Shown piece by piece: positions 18,396 to 26,650 of a DNA stretch of 64,000 nucleotides (position 1 is the first letter of the stretch; every line of letters starts with the position of its first letter). Source of the DNA: Alphaproteobacteria bacterium (GTDB lineage: Bacteria; Pseudomonadota; Alphaproteobacteria; Ferrovibrionales; Ferrovibrionaceae); the NCBI GenBank assembly GCA_947473805.1, contig CANJGB010000012.1, positions 29,241 to 93,240 on the forward strand, read 5' to 3'. A program made the position numbers and the translations under genes. Under the pieces are notes generated by a model. The model had not been told where the DNA came from and did not search any database. It saw only the letters and a program-made list of their open reading frames with translations.

Positions 18396-19847
18396 TTAAG
18401 CCGGGCCGACGGCGGGCGCCGCCTTCCAGAAGTACTTGGTAAAGCCGCGCCGTTCGTCAACCGCGCGGATGCGGAACACCATCTTCATCGCCGCACCGAC
18501 CTCGGCATCCTTCGGCGACATGTCGGTGAAGTCGACGGTGATGCGGCCGCCTTCGGCGAACAGCACGGTGCCGAAGTACAGCGGCGGGTCTGGCGAGAAG
18601 GCCAGGCTGTCCGCCGTGTAGGTCATGATCTTCGCCGGCAGGTCGGCCATCGGATAGTCTTCCTGCGTGTTGTACGCGTGGTCGTTCGGGTTCACCGAGA
18701 ACGGCGTCTTCGGGAACTGGATCGTGCCGGTCTTGGTGCAGCGGCCGCCGACCAGGCCCATGACCGACTTGCGGTTGCGGTACAGCACGCTCATCGCGGT
18801 CTGCTGCTCGGCCTCGGCGCGGATGCCCTTTTCCAGCGGCAGGTTGCCGGTCCAGAACAGGAACTTGGTGTACTGCTTTTCTTCGACACGGTTCTTCAGG
18901 CAGCCGGCAATGCCAATGCGCGGCGCCAGCTTGGTGACGGCCGGCGTCACTTCCAGCGCCAGCACATCAACGCCCTGGCCGAAACCGACCACGACGATCT
19001 TGTCGCCGGGCTTGGCCACCTGCAGCACGTCGGCCAGCATGACCAGCGGGTGGGCCGAGGCGGCCTCGCCCATGACCAGCGCCAGGTTGTCGCGCACGGC
19101 TTCCGCCGGGATGCCGGCGCCCTTGGCGGTGGCTTCCGCCGCGCCCTTGAACGGAGTCGGCATGATGAAGTGGGTCACGTCCGCCGGCTTGAACGGGAAG
19201 GTGGCAAAGCCCGCCTTCAGCGCCTTCGGGACCAGCTTGCCGTAGCCCTCTTCGCGGATCCAGCGGCTCTCCCACGTGTAGTCGTATTCCTCGCCGGCGC
19301 CGCGATAATGATCGACGAAGTCGATCGACAGCGAGTAGCTGCCCTTCAGCACCGCAATCGGGTCCTTGTCGCCGACCACGAAGGCCGCGGCGGCATCGCC
19401 GTTCTGCAGCTCGGCTTCGCTGCCCGGCTTGGTCTTGCGGTGTTCGCTGCCGGCCACCAGGACGGGGCCGTTGGCGGCGGCGGCAAAGGCCTGGATCAGG
19501 GCCGAGGTGCCGGCCCGCTGGCTCGACGTCACGTCGAACGCCGCCAGCGATTCCTCCAGGTTCAGCGCTTCCTTCACGATCACGCTGTTCTGGCGGTCGA
19601 CGAAGGGCAGGCTTGTCGAGGCCAGGATCACCGTCTTCACGCTGCTGCGGTCCAGGCCGGTCAGGCAGTCGCGGGCGGCTTCCACCGCCATGGTGACCGC
19701 GTCCTCGTCCCAGTTGCAGATGGCGCGCTCGCCCTTGGAATGGGCGCGCAGGCCGGGCGCGAACCATGAATGGGCCTGGACGACGACCGCGCGCTGAAGG
19801 CGCAGGCGCGGGACATAGCCGCCGAAAGAGGTGATGCCGACGGTCAT
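18396..19847 (-). CDS. HMG-CoA synthase-like thiolase-fold protein fused to an OB-fold domain; nucleophile Cys replaced by Gln
   Basis: A 483-residue fusion. The first about 340 residues follow 3-hydroxy-3-methylglutaryl-CoA synthase/KAS III architecture (MTVGITSFGGYVPRLRL; DRQNSVIVKEALNL; MGEAASAHPLVMLADVLQ). The nucleophile block that reads D-x-T-N-A-C-Y-G-G-T in active enzymes here reads DVTSSQRAGT (residues 105-114), placing Gln110 where the Cys should be. The C-terminal part (from about 360) resembles the DUF35 acyl-CoA-binding OB fold (MTYTADSLAFSPDPPLYFGTVLFAEGG), but its rubredoxin-like ribbon keeps only one Cys (GGRCTKTG). It therefore looks non-condensing and may serve as a scaffold or decarboxylating partner for the adjacent thiolase. 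Confidence 0.83.
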   Translation of the reverse strand: MTVGITSFGGYVPRLRLQRAVVVQAHSWFAPGLRAHSKGERAICNWDEDAVTMAVEAARDCLTGLDRSSVKTVILASTSLPFVDRQNSVIVKEALNLEESLAAFDVTSSQRAGTSALIQAFAAAANGPVLVAGSEHRKTKPGSEAELQNGDAAAAFVVGDKDPIAVLKGSYSLSIDFVDHYRGAGEEYDYTWESRWIREEGYGKLVPKALKAGFATFPFKPADVTHFIMPTPFKGAAEATAKGAGIPAEAVRDNLALVMGEAASAHPLVMLADVLQVAKPGDKIVVVGFGQGVDVLALEVTPAVTKLAPRIGIAGCLKNRVEEKQYTKFLFWTGNLPLEKGIRAEAEQQTAMSVLYRNRKSVMGLVGGRCTKTGTIQFPKTPFSVNPNDHAYNTQEDYPMADLPAKIMTYTADSLAFSPDPPLYFGTVLFAEGGRITVDFTDMSPKDAEVGAAMKMVFRIRAVDERRGFTKYFWKAAPAVGPA

Positions 19848-19985
19848 GCCGAACGCTCCTTAAAACCGGATTTCATGTGGTCCTCCCGGGACCGGGGTCC
19901 CGCCCAAGGCGTAGCGTGGCGCGGGCCAAACCTCAAGGTGGGCGCACTTTAGGGACGGGGCATGGCCGGGTCAACTTTCAAAACT

Positions 19986-20006
19986 AAATTCCGCTAGGCG
20001 GAATTT
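19986..20006. promoter_or_regulatory. Perfect inverted repeat, probable operator
   Basis: Arms AAATTCCGC (19986-19994) and GCGGAATTT (19998-20006) separated by TAG, in the 213-base divergent gap between the thiolase-partner operon and the acyl-CoA dehydrogenase gene. Local sequence is AT-rich against a GC-rich background. The size and symmetry fit a dimeric repressor site (IclR or TetR-like); the regulator is not evident among neighbours. Confidence 0.6.
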
Positions 20007-20060
20007 GACGCCTGTTATAGTCTCCCGGCGCCTTGACGCCGAACCGGAGGAAAAACAGCC

Positions 20061-21194
20061 ATGGCCCACTCCATCTATCAGGAAGAACACGAGATCTATC
20101 GCCGCAGCGTGCGCGCGTTCCTGGAGAAGGAAGTGGCCCCCTACCACGCGCAGTGGGAGAAGGACGGCGTCGTCAGCCGCGACCTCTGGCTCAAGGCGGG
20201 TGCCGCCGGCCTGCTCTGCCCGTCGATCCCCGCTGAATATGGCGGCGGCGGCGGCGACTTCCTGATGTGCTCGATCATGACCGAGGAACTGGCCCGCAAG
20301 GTCTATAGCGGCCCGGGCTTCCGCCTCCATTCCGACATCGCCGCCGTCTACATCCTCCATTGCGGCACCGAGGAGCAGAAGCAGAAGTGGCTGCCGCGCA
20401 TGGCCACCGGCGAAACCATCCTCGCGCTGGCGATGACCGAGCCGGGCGCCGGCTCCGACCTGCAGGGCATCCGCACCACCGCGATCCGCCAGGGCGACGA
20501 GTTCGTCATCAACGGCCAGAAGACCTTCATCAGCAACGGCCAGCAGGCCGACCTCATCATCCTCGCCTGCAAGACCGACCCGCGCGAAGGCGCCAAGGGC
20601 ATGAGCCTGGTCCTGGTCGAGACCGACCGCGCCGGCTTCCGCCGTGGCCGCAACCTCGAGAAGATGGGCAACAAGGCGCAGGACACGTCCGAACTGTTCT
20701 TCGACGATGTGCGCGTGCCGGTTTCGAACCTGCTGGGGCAGGAAGGCAAGGGCTTCTCGTACCTGATGAAGGAACTGCCGCAGGAGCGCCTGCTGGCCGG
20801 CGTCAACGCCGTGGCCACCATGGAAGCGGCGCTGGAATGGACCATCGAGCATACGCGTGACCGCAAGGCGTTCGGCAAGACGCTGGCCGACCTGCAGACC
20901 ATCCGCTTCAAGCTGGCCGAGATGAAGACCGAAGTCACCGTCGCCCGCGTCTTCCTCGACGAATGCACCGTGCGCCACTCGAAGGGCGAACTCGACATCT
21001 CGACGGCCGCAATGTGCAAGTGGTGGCTGACCGATCTCGAGGCCCGCGTGCTCGATTCCTGTCTGCAGATGTTCGGCGGCTACGGCTTCATGTGGGAATA
21101 CCCCATCTGCCGCGCCTATGCCGACGCCCGCGTCCACCGCATCTACGCCGGCTCGAACGAAATCATGAAGGAACTGGTGGCGCGCTCGCTGTAA
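20061..21194 (+). CDS. Acyl-CoA dehydrogenase
   Basis: A 377-residue flavoenzyme of normal family length introducing an alpha-beta double bond into an acyl-CoA. Flavin and substrate motifs are intact: AMTEPGAGSDLQGIRTTA (residues 125-142) and KTFISNGQQADLI. The residue usual for the base in medium-chain enzymes (E in Y-E-G-T) is replaced (YAGSNEI), but Glu242 in ELPQERLLAGV sits where isovaleryl- and long-chain-type enzymes have their catalytic Glu. GGAGG is 9 bases before the ATG. It is transcribed away from the thiolase pair across a region with a perfect palindrome, so the two transcripts may share a regulator. Confidence 0.92.
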   Translation: MAHSIYQEEHEIYRRSVRAFLEKEVAPYHAQWEKDGVVSRDLWLKAGAAGLLCPSIPAEYGGGGGDFLMCSIMTEELARKVYSGPGFRLHSDIAAVYILHCGTEEQKQKWLPRMATGETILALAMTEPGAGSDLQGIRTTAIRQGDEFVINGQKTFISNGQQADLIILACKTDPREGAKGMSLVLVETDRAGFRRGRNLEKMGNKAQDTSELFFDDVRVPVSNLLGQEGKGFSYLMKELPQERLLAGVNAVATMEAALEWTIEHTRDRKAFGKTLADLQTIRFKLAEMKTEVTVARVFLDECTVRHSKGELDISTAAMCKWWLTDLEARVLDSCLQMFGGYGFMWEYPICRAYADARVHRIYAGSNEIMKELVARSL

Positions 21195-21206
21195 CGCCAG
21201 CGCTAC

Positions 21207-21311
21207 GCCTCACCCTTCGACAAGCTCAGGATGAGGGCGACTGAAACGCCCTCATCCTCCAGCTTCATCCAAATCGAATAGCCTCATGCTGAGCCCGTCG
21301 AAGCGTGAGGC
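21207..21311. repeat. Paired inverted dispersed palindromes (copy 3)
   Basis: Arm one 21207-21237 (GCCTCACCCTTCGACAAG...ATGAGG), arm two 21281-21311 (GCCTCATGCTGAGCCCG...GTGAGGC), with a further partial CCTCATCCT remnant between. Lies between convergent gene ends. Confidence 0.8.
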
Positions 21312-21323
21312 GGTCCAAAGACC

Positions 21324-21557
21324 TTACCGCCCCGCGTCGTTCGCGGAATCGTCCTGGCCCGAGCGGTTGCTGTAGAACACCAGCGCCATCAGGCCGACGC
21401 CCAGCGCCGCCGTCAGCGTCGTGCCCAGGACCAGCGCCAGGATCGAGTGGAAGCCGAAGTCCAGTCCCTCAAGCCCGCCAAAGATCCACAGCAGCAGATA
21501 GACCAGCGCCAGCAGCGCCAGGCTGGTGATGACGAAAGTCAGGATCCAGCGTTTCAT
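21324..21557 (-). CDS. Small two-helix membrane protein, unknown function
   Basis: A 77-residue hypothetical protein. MKRW precedes a first hydrophobic helix (about residues 5-26, ILTFVITSLALLALVYLLLW), a short Gly-Leu loop, and a second helix (about 37-63, ILALVLGTTLTAALGVGLMALVF) ending in a charged tail NRSGQDDSANDAGR. The start at 21557 is chosen because GAGGGGC stands directly before it; an ATG three codons earlier lacks a ribosome site. It lies 24 bases after the MaoC gene on the same strand and may be the second gene of that operon. No family recognised. Confidence 0.65.
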   Translation of the reverse strand: MKRWILTFVITSLALLALVYLLLWIFGGLEGLDFGFHSILALVLGTTLTAALGVGLMALVFYSNRSGQDDSANDAGR

Positions 21558-21581
21558 GCCCCTCATATGGGGCGGTCGGGT

Positions 21582-22445
21582 CTAGCTGTCCACCTCGGCC
21601 CAGCCGTTGTTCAGCACCACCACGTTCCGCTCGACCGCGGTGGAGCGGAACGAGACCTTGCCGTTGCTGGCGTTCCAGATTTCCGTGCGGATCGTGTCGC
21701 CCGGATAGACCGGCGACGAGAAACGGCAGTGCAGGCTCTTGACCCGCTCGGGCCGATAACCCGCCGCCACCTTCAGCAGCGCGTGCCCCGCGACGCCGAA
21801 CGTGCACAACCCGTGCAGGATCGGCGCGGGAAAACCCGCCGCCTTGGCCACGGCCGGGTCCGCATGCAGCGGGTTGTAGTCACCCGACAGGCGGTAGATG
21901 AGCGCCGCCTGTGGCAGGGTCGGCAAATCGACCACGTGGTCCGCCGGGCTTTCCGGCATGACATGCGCCGCCGGAATCGGCCCGGACGGCCCGCCGAAAC
22001 TGTCGTCTCCACGCAGCATGTTGCTCCAGCGCACCTTGCACAGCATGTCGCCGGTCGCGTCGTCGATCACGTCGCGCGCGTTGTACAACAGGCTGCCCTT
22101 GCCGGGGCCGCGGTCGATCAGGCCGGCCACGCGCTGCTTGCCGATCACCCGGCCCTCGACCGGCAGCGGCTTAAGCAGGTCGATGCTCTGGTCCGCGTGC
22201 ACCACCTTCTGCCAGTTGATGCCGGTGGACGGATCCTTCACCCAGAAGCCGCGATAGGCCAGCACCGCCGCCATGGAGGGCAAAGCGCGCAGGCCTTCCT
22301 CGTACACGAACGGCAATTGCGCCGCGTCGGTCGGCGGCACGCCGAGGCCGACGCCCAGCGCGTACAGCATGGTGTCGCGCTGTGTGAAATCGTGGACGAA
22401 GTCGTCGAACTTCCAGTTGGTCAGCTTTTGATAGTCGATGGCCAT
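21582..22445 (-). CDS. MaoC-type double hot-dog enoyl-CoA hydratase
   Basis: A 287-residue protein with two hot-dog domains, matching R-specific 2-enoyl-CoA hydratase 2 in length and order. The C-terminal active half carries the hydratase-2 motif in YRLSGDYNPLHADPAVAKAAGF (Asp, Asn-Pro and His). The N-terminal half (PFVYEEGLRALPSMAAVLAY; KVVHADQSIDLLKPLP) forms the substrate-accommodating domain. GGAG precedes ATG 22445, which is preferred over an upstream in-frame ATG. It would hydrate a trans-2-enoyl-CoA to the (R)-3-hydroxyacyl-CoA; the divergent SDR could oxidise that product, an arrangement similar to multifunctional enzyme 2. Confidence 0.9.
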   Translation of the reverse strand: MAIDYQKLTNWKFDDFVHDFTQRDTMLYALGVGLGVPPTDAAQLPFVYEEGLRALPSMAAVLAYRGFWVKDPSTGINWQKVVHADQSIDLLKPLPVEGRVIGKQRVAGLIDRGPGKGSLLYNARDVIDDATGDMLCKVRWSNMLRGDDSFGGPSGPIPAAHVMPESPADHVVDLPTLPQAALIYRLSGDYNPLHADPAVAKAAGFPAPILHGLCTFGVAGHALLKVAAGYRPERVKSLHCRFSSPVYPGDTIRTEIWNASNGKVSFRSTAVERNVVVLNNGWAEVDS

Positions 22446-22538
22446 GTCGGGGTCTCCTGGGACCGCCCGAGGTCTCATGTCCCGCGCTTTGCTGTCAAGC
22501 GTTGACCGGCGCGAGGCGCGCTGTCACAGTCCCGCCCC

Positions 22539-23294
22539 ATGTCACTGCCCGGACTCAAAGACAAGACTGCCATCGTCACCGGCGCCGCCGGCGGCATTGG
22601 CGCCGCCATGGTGCGCCGCCTGGTCGCGGAGGGCGCCAAGGTCGTCGCCGTCGATTTACAGCAGGCTGGAATCGACGCCCTGGTGGCCAGCCTGCCGAAG
22701 GGCAGCGTTATCGCCGTGACGGCGGATGTGTCCGACGAGGCCAGCACCCAGAACTACGTCGATACCGCCGTGAAGCACTTTGGCGGCGTTCATCTGTTCG
22801 CCAACAATGCCGGCATCATTGGTGAGCGTGCGCCGCTGTCGGAAATGTCGATCCCGTGGTTCGACAAGGTCATGGCCGTCAACACCCGCGGCGTGTTCCT
22901 CGGCCTGCGCGCGGTGATGCGCCAGATGATCAAGCAGGGCACCGGCGGCTCCATCGTCAACACCGCGTCCATCGGGGGCATCGCTCCCGCGCGCGCCCGC
23001 TCGGCCTCGTACGCCGCGTCGAAGGCGGCGGTGGTCGGCCTGTCCTGCACGGCGGCGCTGGAAAACGGCAAGCACGGCATCCGCGTGAACGCGATCTGCC
23101 CCGGCGGCGTCGATACCGACATGGCCTCGCCCGATGCCCGCGCCGGGAAAAGCGCGGTGTTCGCGACCTATCCCATTCCGCGCGTCGCCACGACCGACGA
23201 GATCGCCAATTTCACCGCCTACCTGCTGAGCGACGAGGCGAGTTTCCAGACCGGCGGCGTCTACCCTATCGACGGCGGCGCGCTGCTCGTCTGA
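22539..23294 (+). CDS. Short-chain dehydrogenase/reductase
   Basis: A 251-residue classical SDR with cofactor motif TGAAGGIG (14-21), NNAG at 89-92, catalytic Ser144 (NTASIGG), Tyr158 and Lys162 (YAASK), and C-terminal PGGVDTDMASP and GGVYPIDGGALLV. Divergent from the MaoC hydratase across 93 bases and followed 12 bases later by an amidohydrolase and then an aldo/keto reductase, forming a three-gene unit. Likely oxidises a secondary alcohol; substrate unknown. Confidence 0.9.
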   Translation: MSLPGLKDKTAIVTGAAGGIGAAMVRRLVAEGAKVVAVDLQQAGIDALVASLPKGSVIAVTADVSDEASTQNYVDTAVKHFGGVHLFANNAGIIGERAPLSEMSIPWFDKVMAVNTRGVFLGLRAVMRQMIKQGTGGSIVNTASIGGIAPARARSASYAASKAAVVGLSCTAALENGKHGIRVNAICPGGVDTDMASPDARAGKSAVFATYPIPRVATTDEIANFTAYLLSDEASFQTGGVYPIDGGALLV

Positions 23295-23306
23295 GCGGAG
23301 GAAACA

Positions 23307-24350
23307 ATGGCAGTGGAGCCGGCGGCACCGATAACGGTGAAGCACTATCCCATCCGGCCCGACTGGCTCGACCGCAACATCGAGCCGATCCTCGAGCCCG
23401 ACCTGCCGATCATCGACACCCACCACCATCTGTGGGACCGGCCCGACATCAAGTACCTGCTGCCCGACATGGTCGCCGACATCGCGACCGGCCACAACGT
23501 CAAGGCGACGGTCTATCTCGAAGCCAATGCCATGTACCGCGCCGACGGGCCGCAACATATGCGCCCGGTGGGCGAGACCGAGTTCGTCAACGGCGTCGCC
23601 GCCATGAGCGCCAGCGGCAATTACGGCCCGGCCCGCATCTGCGCCGGCATTGTCGGTTTCGCCGACCTCATGCTGGGCGCGGCGGCCGAGGAAGTTTTGC
23701 TGGCCCATATCGCCGCCGGCAACGGCCGCTTCCGCGGCGTGCGCGGCCAGGCCCACTGGGACCCCAGCGGCCTGTCGGTCGGCACCCGCCGGCCCATCCA
23801 GGGCATGATGCTGGACAAGAAGTTCCGCGAAGGTTTCGCGAAGCTCGCGCCGCTCGGCCTCACCTACGACGCGTGGCAGTTCCATCCGCAACTGCCGGAA
23901 CTGGCCGATCTCGCGCGCGCCTTCCCCGACACGACGATCATCGTGAACCATGTCGGCGCGCCGCTCGCCATTGGCCCCTATGCCGGCAAGCGGGCCGAGG
24001 TGTTCGCGAAATGGAAGCCGGCGATCCAGGACCTGGGCCGCTGCCCGAACGTGGTGATGAAGCTGGGCGGCCTCGGTACCGCCATGGCCGGCTTCGACCT
24101 GTACACGTTGCCCGAACCGCCGACATCGCAGGACCTCGTCAAGCTCTGGGGTCCCTATATCGAAACCTGTATCGAGGCTTTCGGCGCCGACCGCTGCATG
24201 TTCGAAAGCAACTTCCCGCCCGACAAGCAGTCCTGCTCCTATCCGGTGCTGTGGAATTCGTACAAGCGGATGGTCGCCGGCGCCTCGGCGGACGAGAAGA
24301 AAGCCATGTTCTCCGGTACCGCCGCCCGCGTCTATCGCATCGAGGTCTGA
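23307..24350 (+). CDS. Amidohydrolase family 2 metal-dependent hydrolase
   Basis: A 347-residue TIM-barrel amidohydrolase (Amidohydro_2). The first-strand metal site is DTHHHLWDRPDIKYLL (His39-His41); later ligand strands are QFHPQLPEL, IIVNHVGAPL and CMFESNFPPD, the last containing the usual C-terminal Asp/Asn metal region. GGAGG stands 6 bases before the ATG. Such enzymes hydrolyse lactones or decarboxylate aromatic and dicarboxylic acids. It belongs to the SDR-amidohydrolase-reductase unit and is distantly similar to the enzyme at 48986-49876, which shares THHHLWD and the SNFP-DK block. Confidence 0.9.
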   Translation: MAVEPAAPITVKHYPIRPDWLDRNIEPILEPDLPIIDTHHHLWDRPDIKYLLPDMVADIATGHNVKATVYLEANAMYRADGPQHMRPVGETEFVNGVAAMSASGNYGPARICAGIVGFADLMLGAAAEEVLLAHIAAGNGRFRGVRGQAHWDPSGLSVGTRRPIQGMMLDKKFREGFAKLAPLGLTYDAWQFHPQLPELADLARAFPDTTIIVNHVGAPLAIGPYAGKRAEVFAKWKPAIQDLGRCPNVVMKLGGLGTAMAGFDLYTLPEPPTSQDLVKLWGPYIETCIEAFGADRCMFESNFPPDKQSCSYPVLWNSYKRMVAGASADEKKAMFSGTAARVYRIEV

Positions 24351-24352
24351 CA

Positions 24353-25384
24353 ATGGAAATTCGCACCCTCGGCCGCTCCGGCCTGCGCGTGCCGGCCTTT
24401 GGCTTCGGCGCCATGACGTTCGGCGGCGAGGGCCGCTTCTCGCGCATCGGCACGACCGGTGTCGAAGAGGCGCGGCGCATCGTCGGCCTCTGCCTCGACG
24501 CCGGCGTCGATTTCTTCGACACCGCGGATGTCTATTCGTTCGGCAAGTCCGAGGAAATCCTCGGCCAGGCGTTGGGCGCGAAGCGCAAGGACGCCATCGT
24601 CGCCACCAAGGCGTTCCTGGCCATGGGCAGCGGCGACAACAACAAGGGCGCGTCGCGCCGGCATCTTGTCGCCGCCTGCGACGCCAGCCTGAAACGCCTC
24701 GGCACGGACTGGGTCGACCTGTACCAGTTGCACCATTACGACGGTCTGACCCCGCTTGAGGAAACCGTCGCCGCGCTCGACACGCTCGTCCGCGCCGGCA
24801 AGGTCCGCTATGTCGGTTGCTCGAACTATGCCGGCTGGCAGTTGATGAAGGCGCTGGCCGTGGCCGACAGGCAGGGCGCCAGCCGCTACATTTCGCAGCA
24901 GATCTACTATTCGCTGCTGGCGCGCGAGGCCGAGAATGAACTGGTCCCGCTGGGTCTTGAGGAAGGCGTCGGCATTCTCATCTGGGGCCCCCTCGCCTGG
25001 GGTCTGCTGTCCGGCAAGTTCCGCCGCGGCCAGCCGCTGCCCGAGGGTGCGCGTGGCGGCGCCGGGGGCCCGAACAAGCCGGATATGGAACATCTCCATG
25101 CCATCGTCGATGTCGCCGCCGGGATCGCGGCGTCACGCAATGCCTCGGTGGCGCAGGTGGCGCTGAACTGGCTGGCCGCGAAGCCCGGCGTAACGACCGT
25201 GCTGATCGGCGCCCGCGACGAGGCGCAGCTCACCGACAACCTCGCCGCCACGAAATGGCAGCTCAACGCGGAAGAAACCGCGCGTCTCGACACCGTCAGC
25301 CGCCCGTTGCGCCCCTATCCGTACTGGGTGCAGAAAACCTATTGCAGCGACCGCAACCCCTACGCCCGCGGCCTCGACGCGTAA
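24353..25384 (+). CDS. Aldo/keto reductase
   Basis: A 343-residue NADPH-dependent reductase. Catalytic residues are Asp56 and Tyr61 (DTADVYSFG), Lys86 (VATKAF) and His127 (YQLHHYDGLTPLEET). The ATG at 24353 follows the amidohydrolase stop by 2 bases, so the genes are coupled. It is only family-level related to the reductase at 11561-12499; here an Asp/Asn/Lys-rich insert (GSGDNNKGASRRH) follows the Lys strand, common in AKR11-14-type enzymes. Reduces or oxidises the carbonyl/alcohol of the unit's pathway. Confidence 0.92.
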   Translation: MEIRTLGRSGLRVPAFGFGAMTFGGEGRFSRIGTTGVEEARRIVGLCLDAGVDFFDTADVYSFGKSEEILGQALGAKRKDAIVATKAFLAMGSGDNNKGASRRHLVAACDASLKRLGTDWVDLYQLHHYDGLTPLEETVAALDTLVRAGKVRYVGCSNYAGWQLMKALAVADRQGASRYISQQIYYSLLAREAENELVPLGLEEGVGILIWGPLAWGLLSGKFRRGQPLPEGARGGAGGPNKPDMEHLHAIVDVAAGIAASRNASVAQVALNWLAAKPGVTTVLIGARDEAQLTDNLAATKWQLNAEETARLDTVSRPLRPYPYWVQKTYCSDRNPYARGLDA

Positions 25385-25387
25385 ACG

Positions 25388-26578
25388 TTACTTCCGTACG
25401 CGGTCCATCGTCGCGCCGGCCAGGTCCAGGCCCGCGAGGTCGGCGCCCACCATGGCCGCGCCGGTGAAGTTGGCGCCGGCGATACTGGCGCCGCCCAGCT
25501 TGGCGTTCAGGAAATTGGCCGGCCATTTGCGCCCGCTCGGCTTCTTGTCCGGGCCCAGCAGGTCGGCCTCCGAGAAGTCGGCGCGGTCCAGCTTCGCCGA
25601 AATCAGCACCGCGTCGCGCAGGACGCCGCCGGTGACGACCGCCTCGGTCAGGTCCGCGCCGGTCATCTCGGCGCCGGTGAAATCGCACAGGATGAAGCGT
25701 CCCCCGGCCATGCAGACGCCGGCCATCTTCGCGCCCTTGAAGGTCGCCGCGCTGAGGTCGAGCCCCGACAGGTCCACGTCGCTCATGTCGCGGGTCGAGA
25801 AATCCGCCTGCTGCCCGTGCTTGCCGCCGGTCGACGTCCACAGGCAGTGGCGCGCCACCATGCGGCGTATATCCGGCATCAGTTGCGGCGCGTCCGGGAT
25901 GTTGGCCCCCTTCATGCCGCGCACCTTCTCGGTGGTGGCGCCGGTGAAGTCGGCCATGGATATGTCGGCGGCGTCGAGAATGGCGCCGGTAAGGTCGACG
26001 TCGCGCAGGATCGCGCTGTTCAGGTCGGCGCCGGTCAGGTCGACCCCGCGCAAATTGGCGCCGGTCAGGTCGACGCCGCGCAGGTTGGCGCCGGCCAGGA
26101 GCGCACCCTTGAAGGCCGCGCCCGCGCCGCGCGCGTGGCTGACCTTGGCGTTGGTCAGGTCGGCCCCGTTGGCGCTGCCGTTCATATTCGTGCGTTTGAC
26201 TTCCTTGGCGGCGACACTCTCATCGCGCTGGCGTCCGTCGATCAGCACGCCGCCCTTGAAGTTCGCTCCGGTGAAATCGACTTCCGCCAGGATCGACGAG
26301 CGGAACGTCGCGCCGCGCAGGTCGGCTTTCATCAGCTTCGCGCCGGTCAGGTTGGCGTGGTCCAGGTTCGCCGTGAACAGGTCGGTCTCGCTGAGGTTCG
26401 CACCGCTCAGGTCGGTGTACGAAAAGTCAGCACCAGGGAAGTGGGCGCCGCTCAGGTTGGCGCCGGACAGGTTCATCCCGGAGAAGTTTACATAGGGCAG
26501 GCTGGCGCGCTTGCCGCCGCGCAGCGCTTTCAGCCATTTGCTGTGCGCCTGCAATGTTTCGAATATTTCCTGCGACAT
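25388..26578 (-). CDS. Long pentapeptide-repeat protein
   Basis: A 396-residue protein composed largely of A-(D/N)-L-x-x repeats, in two blocks (about residues 28-200 and 260-390) separated by a non-repeat linker with RHCLWTSTGGKHGQQ. Each block should fold as a right-handed quadrilateral beta helix. Short N-terminal helix MSQEIFETLQAHSKWLKALRG has no signal peptide, so it is probably cytoplasmic. Some pentapeptide proteins mimic DNA and protect gyrase (Qnr, MfpA); this one is much longer and that role is not supported. A perfect palindrome CTCTCGCGAGAG (26592-26603) stands 14 bases upstream of the start and may regulate it. Confidence 0.88.
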   Translation of the reverse strand: MSQEIFETLQAHSKWLKALRGGKRASLPYVNFSGMNLSGANLSGAHFPGADFSYTDLSGANLSETDLFTANLDHANLTGAKLMKADLRGATFRSSILAEVDFTGANFKGGVLIDGRQRDESVAAKEVKRTNMNGSANGADLTNAKVSHARGAGAAFKGALLAGANLRGVDLTGANLRGVDLTGADLNSAILRDVDLTGAILDAADISMADFTGATTEKVRGMKGANIPDAPQLMPDIRRMVARHCLWTSTGGKHGQQADFSTRDMSDVDLSGLDLSAATFKGAKMAGVCMAGGRFILCDFTGAEMTGADLTEAVVTGGVLRDAVLISAKLDRADFSEADLLGPDKKPSGRKWPANFLNAKLGGASIAGANFTGAAMVGADLAGLDLAGATMDRVRK

Positions 26579-26650
26579 GCTTCCCCTCGCACTCTCGCGA
26601 GAGGAACATTTGAAGCAGGTTTGGTTAAGGTTTCCTTAGCGGCGGGAGAT

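Noticed and set aside
17247..19769. Very long plus-strand open frame opposite the thiolase and HMG-CoA-synthase-like genes
   Set aside because: Antisense shadow caused by high third-position GC; Arg/His/Ala/Gly-rich translation with no domains, and the minus-strand frames carry clear family motifs.
25388..26578. Qnr-type gyrase-protecting quinolone-resistance protein
   Set aside because: Pentapeptide repeats are real, but the protein is nearly twice the Qnr length, has a long non-repeat linker and lacks the Qnr loop arrangement.
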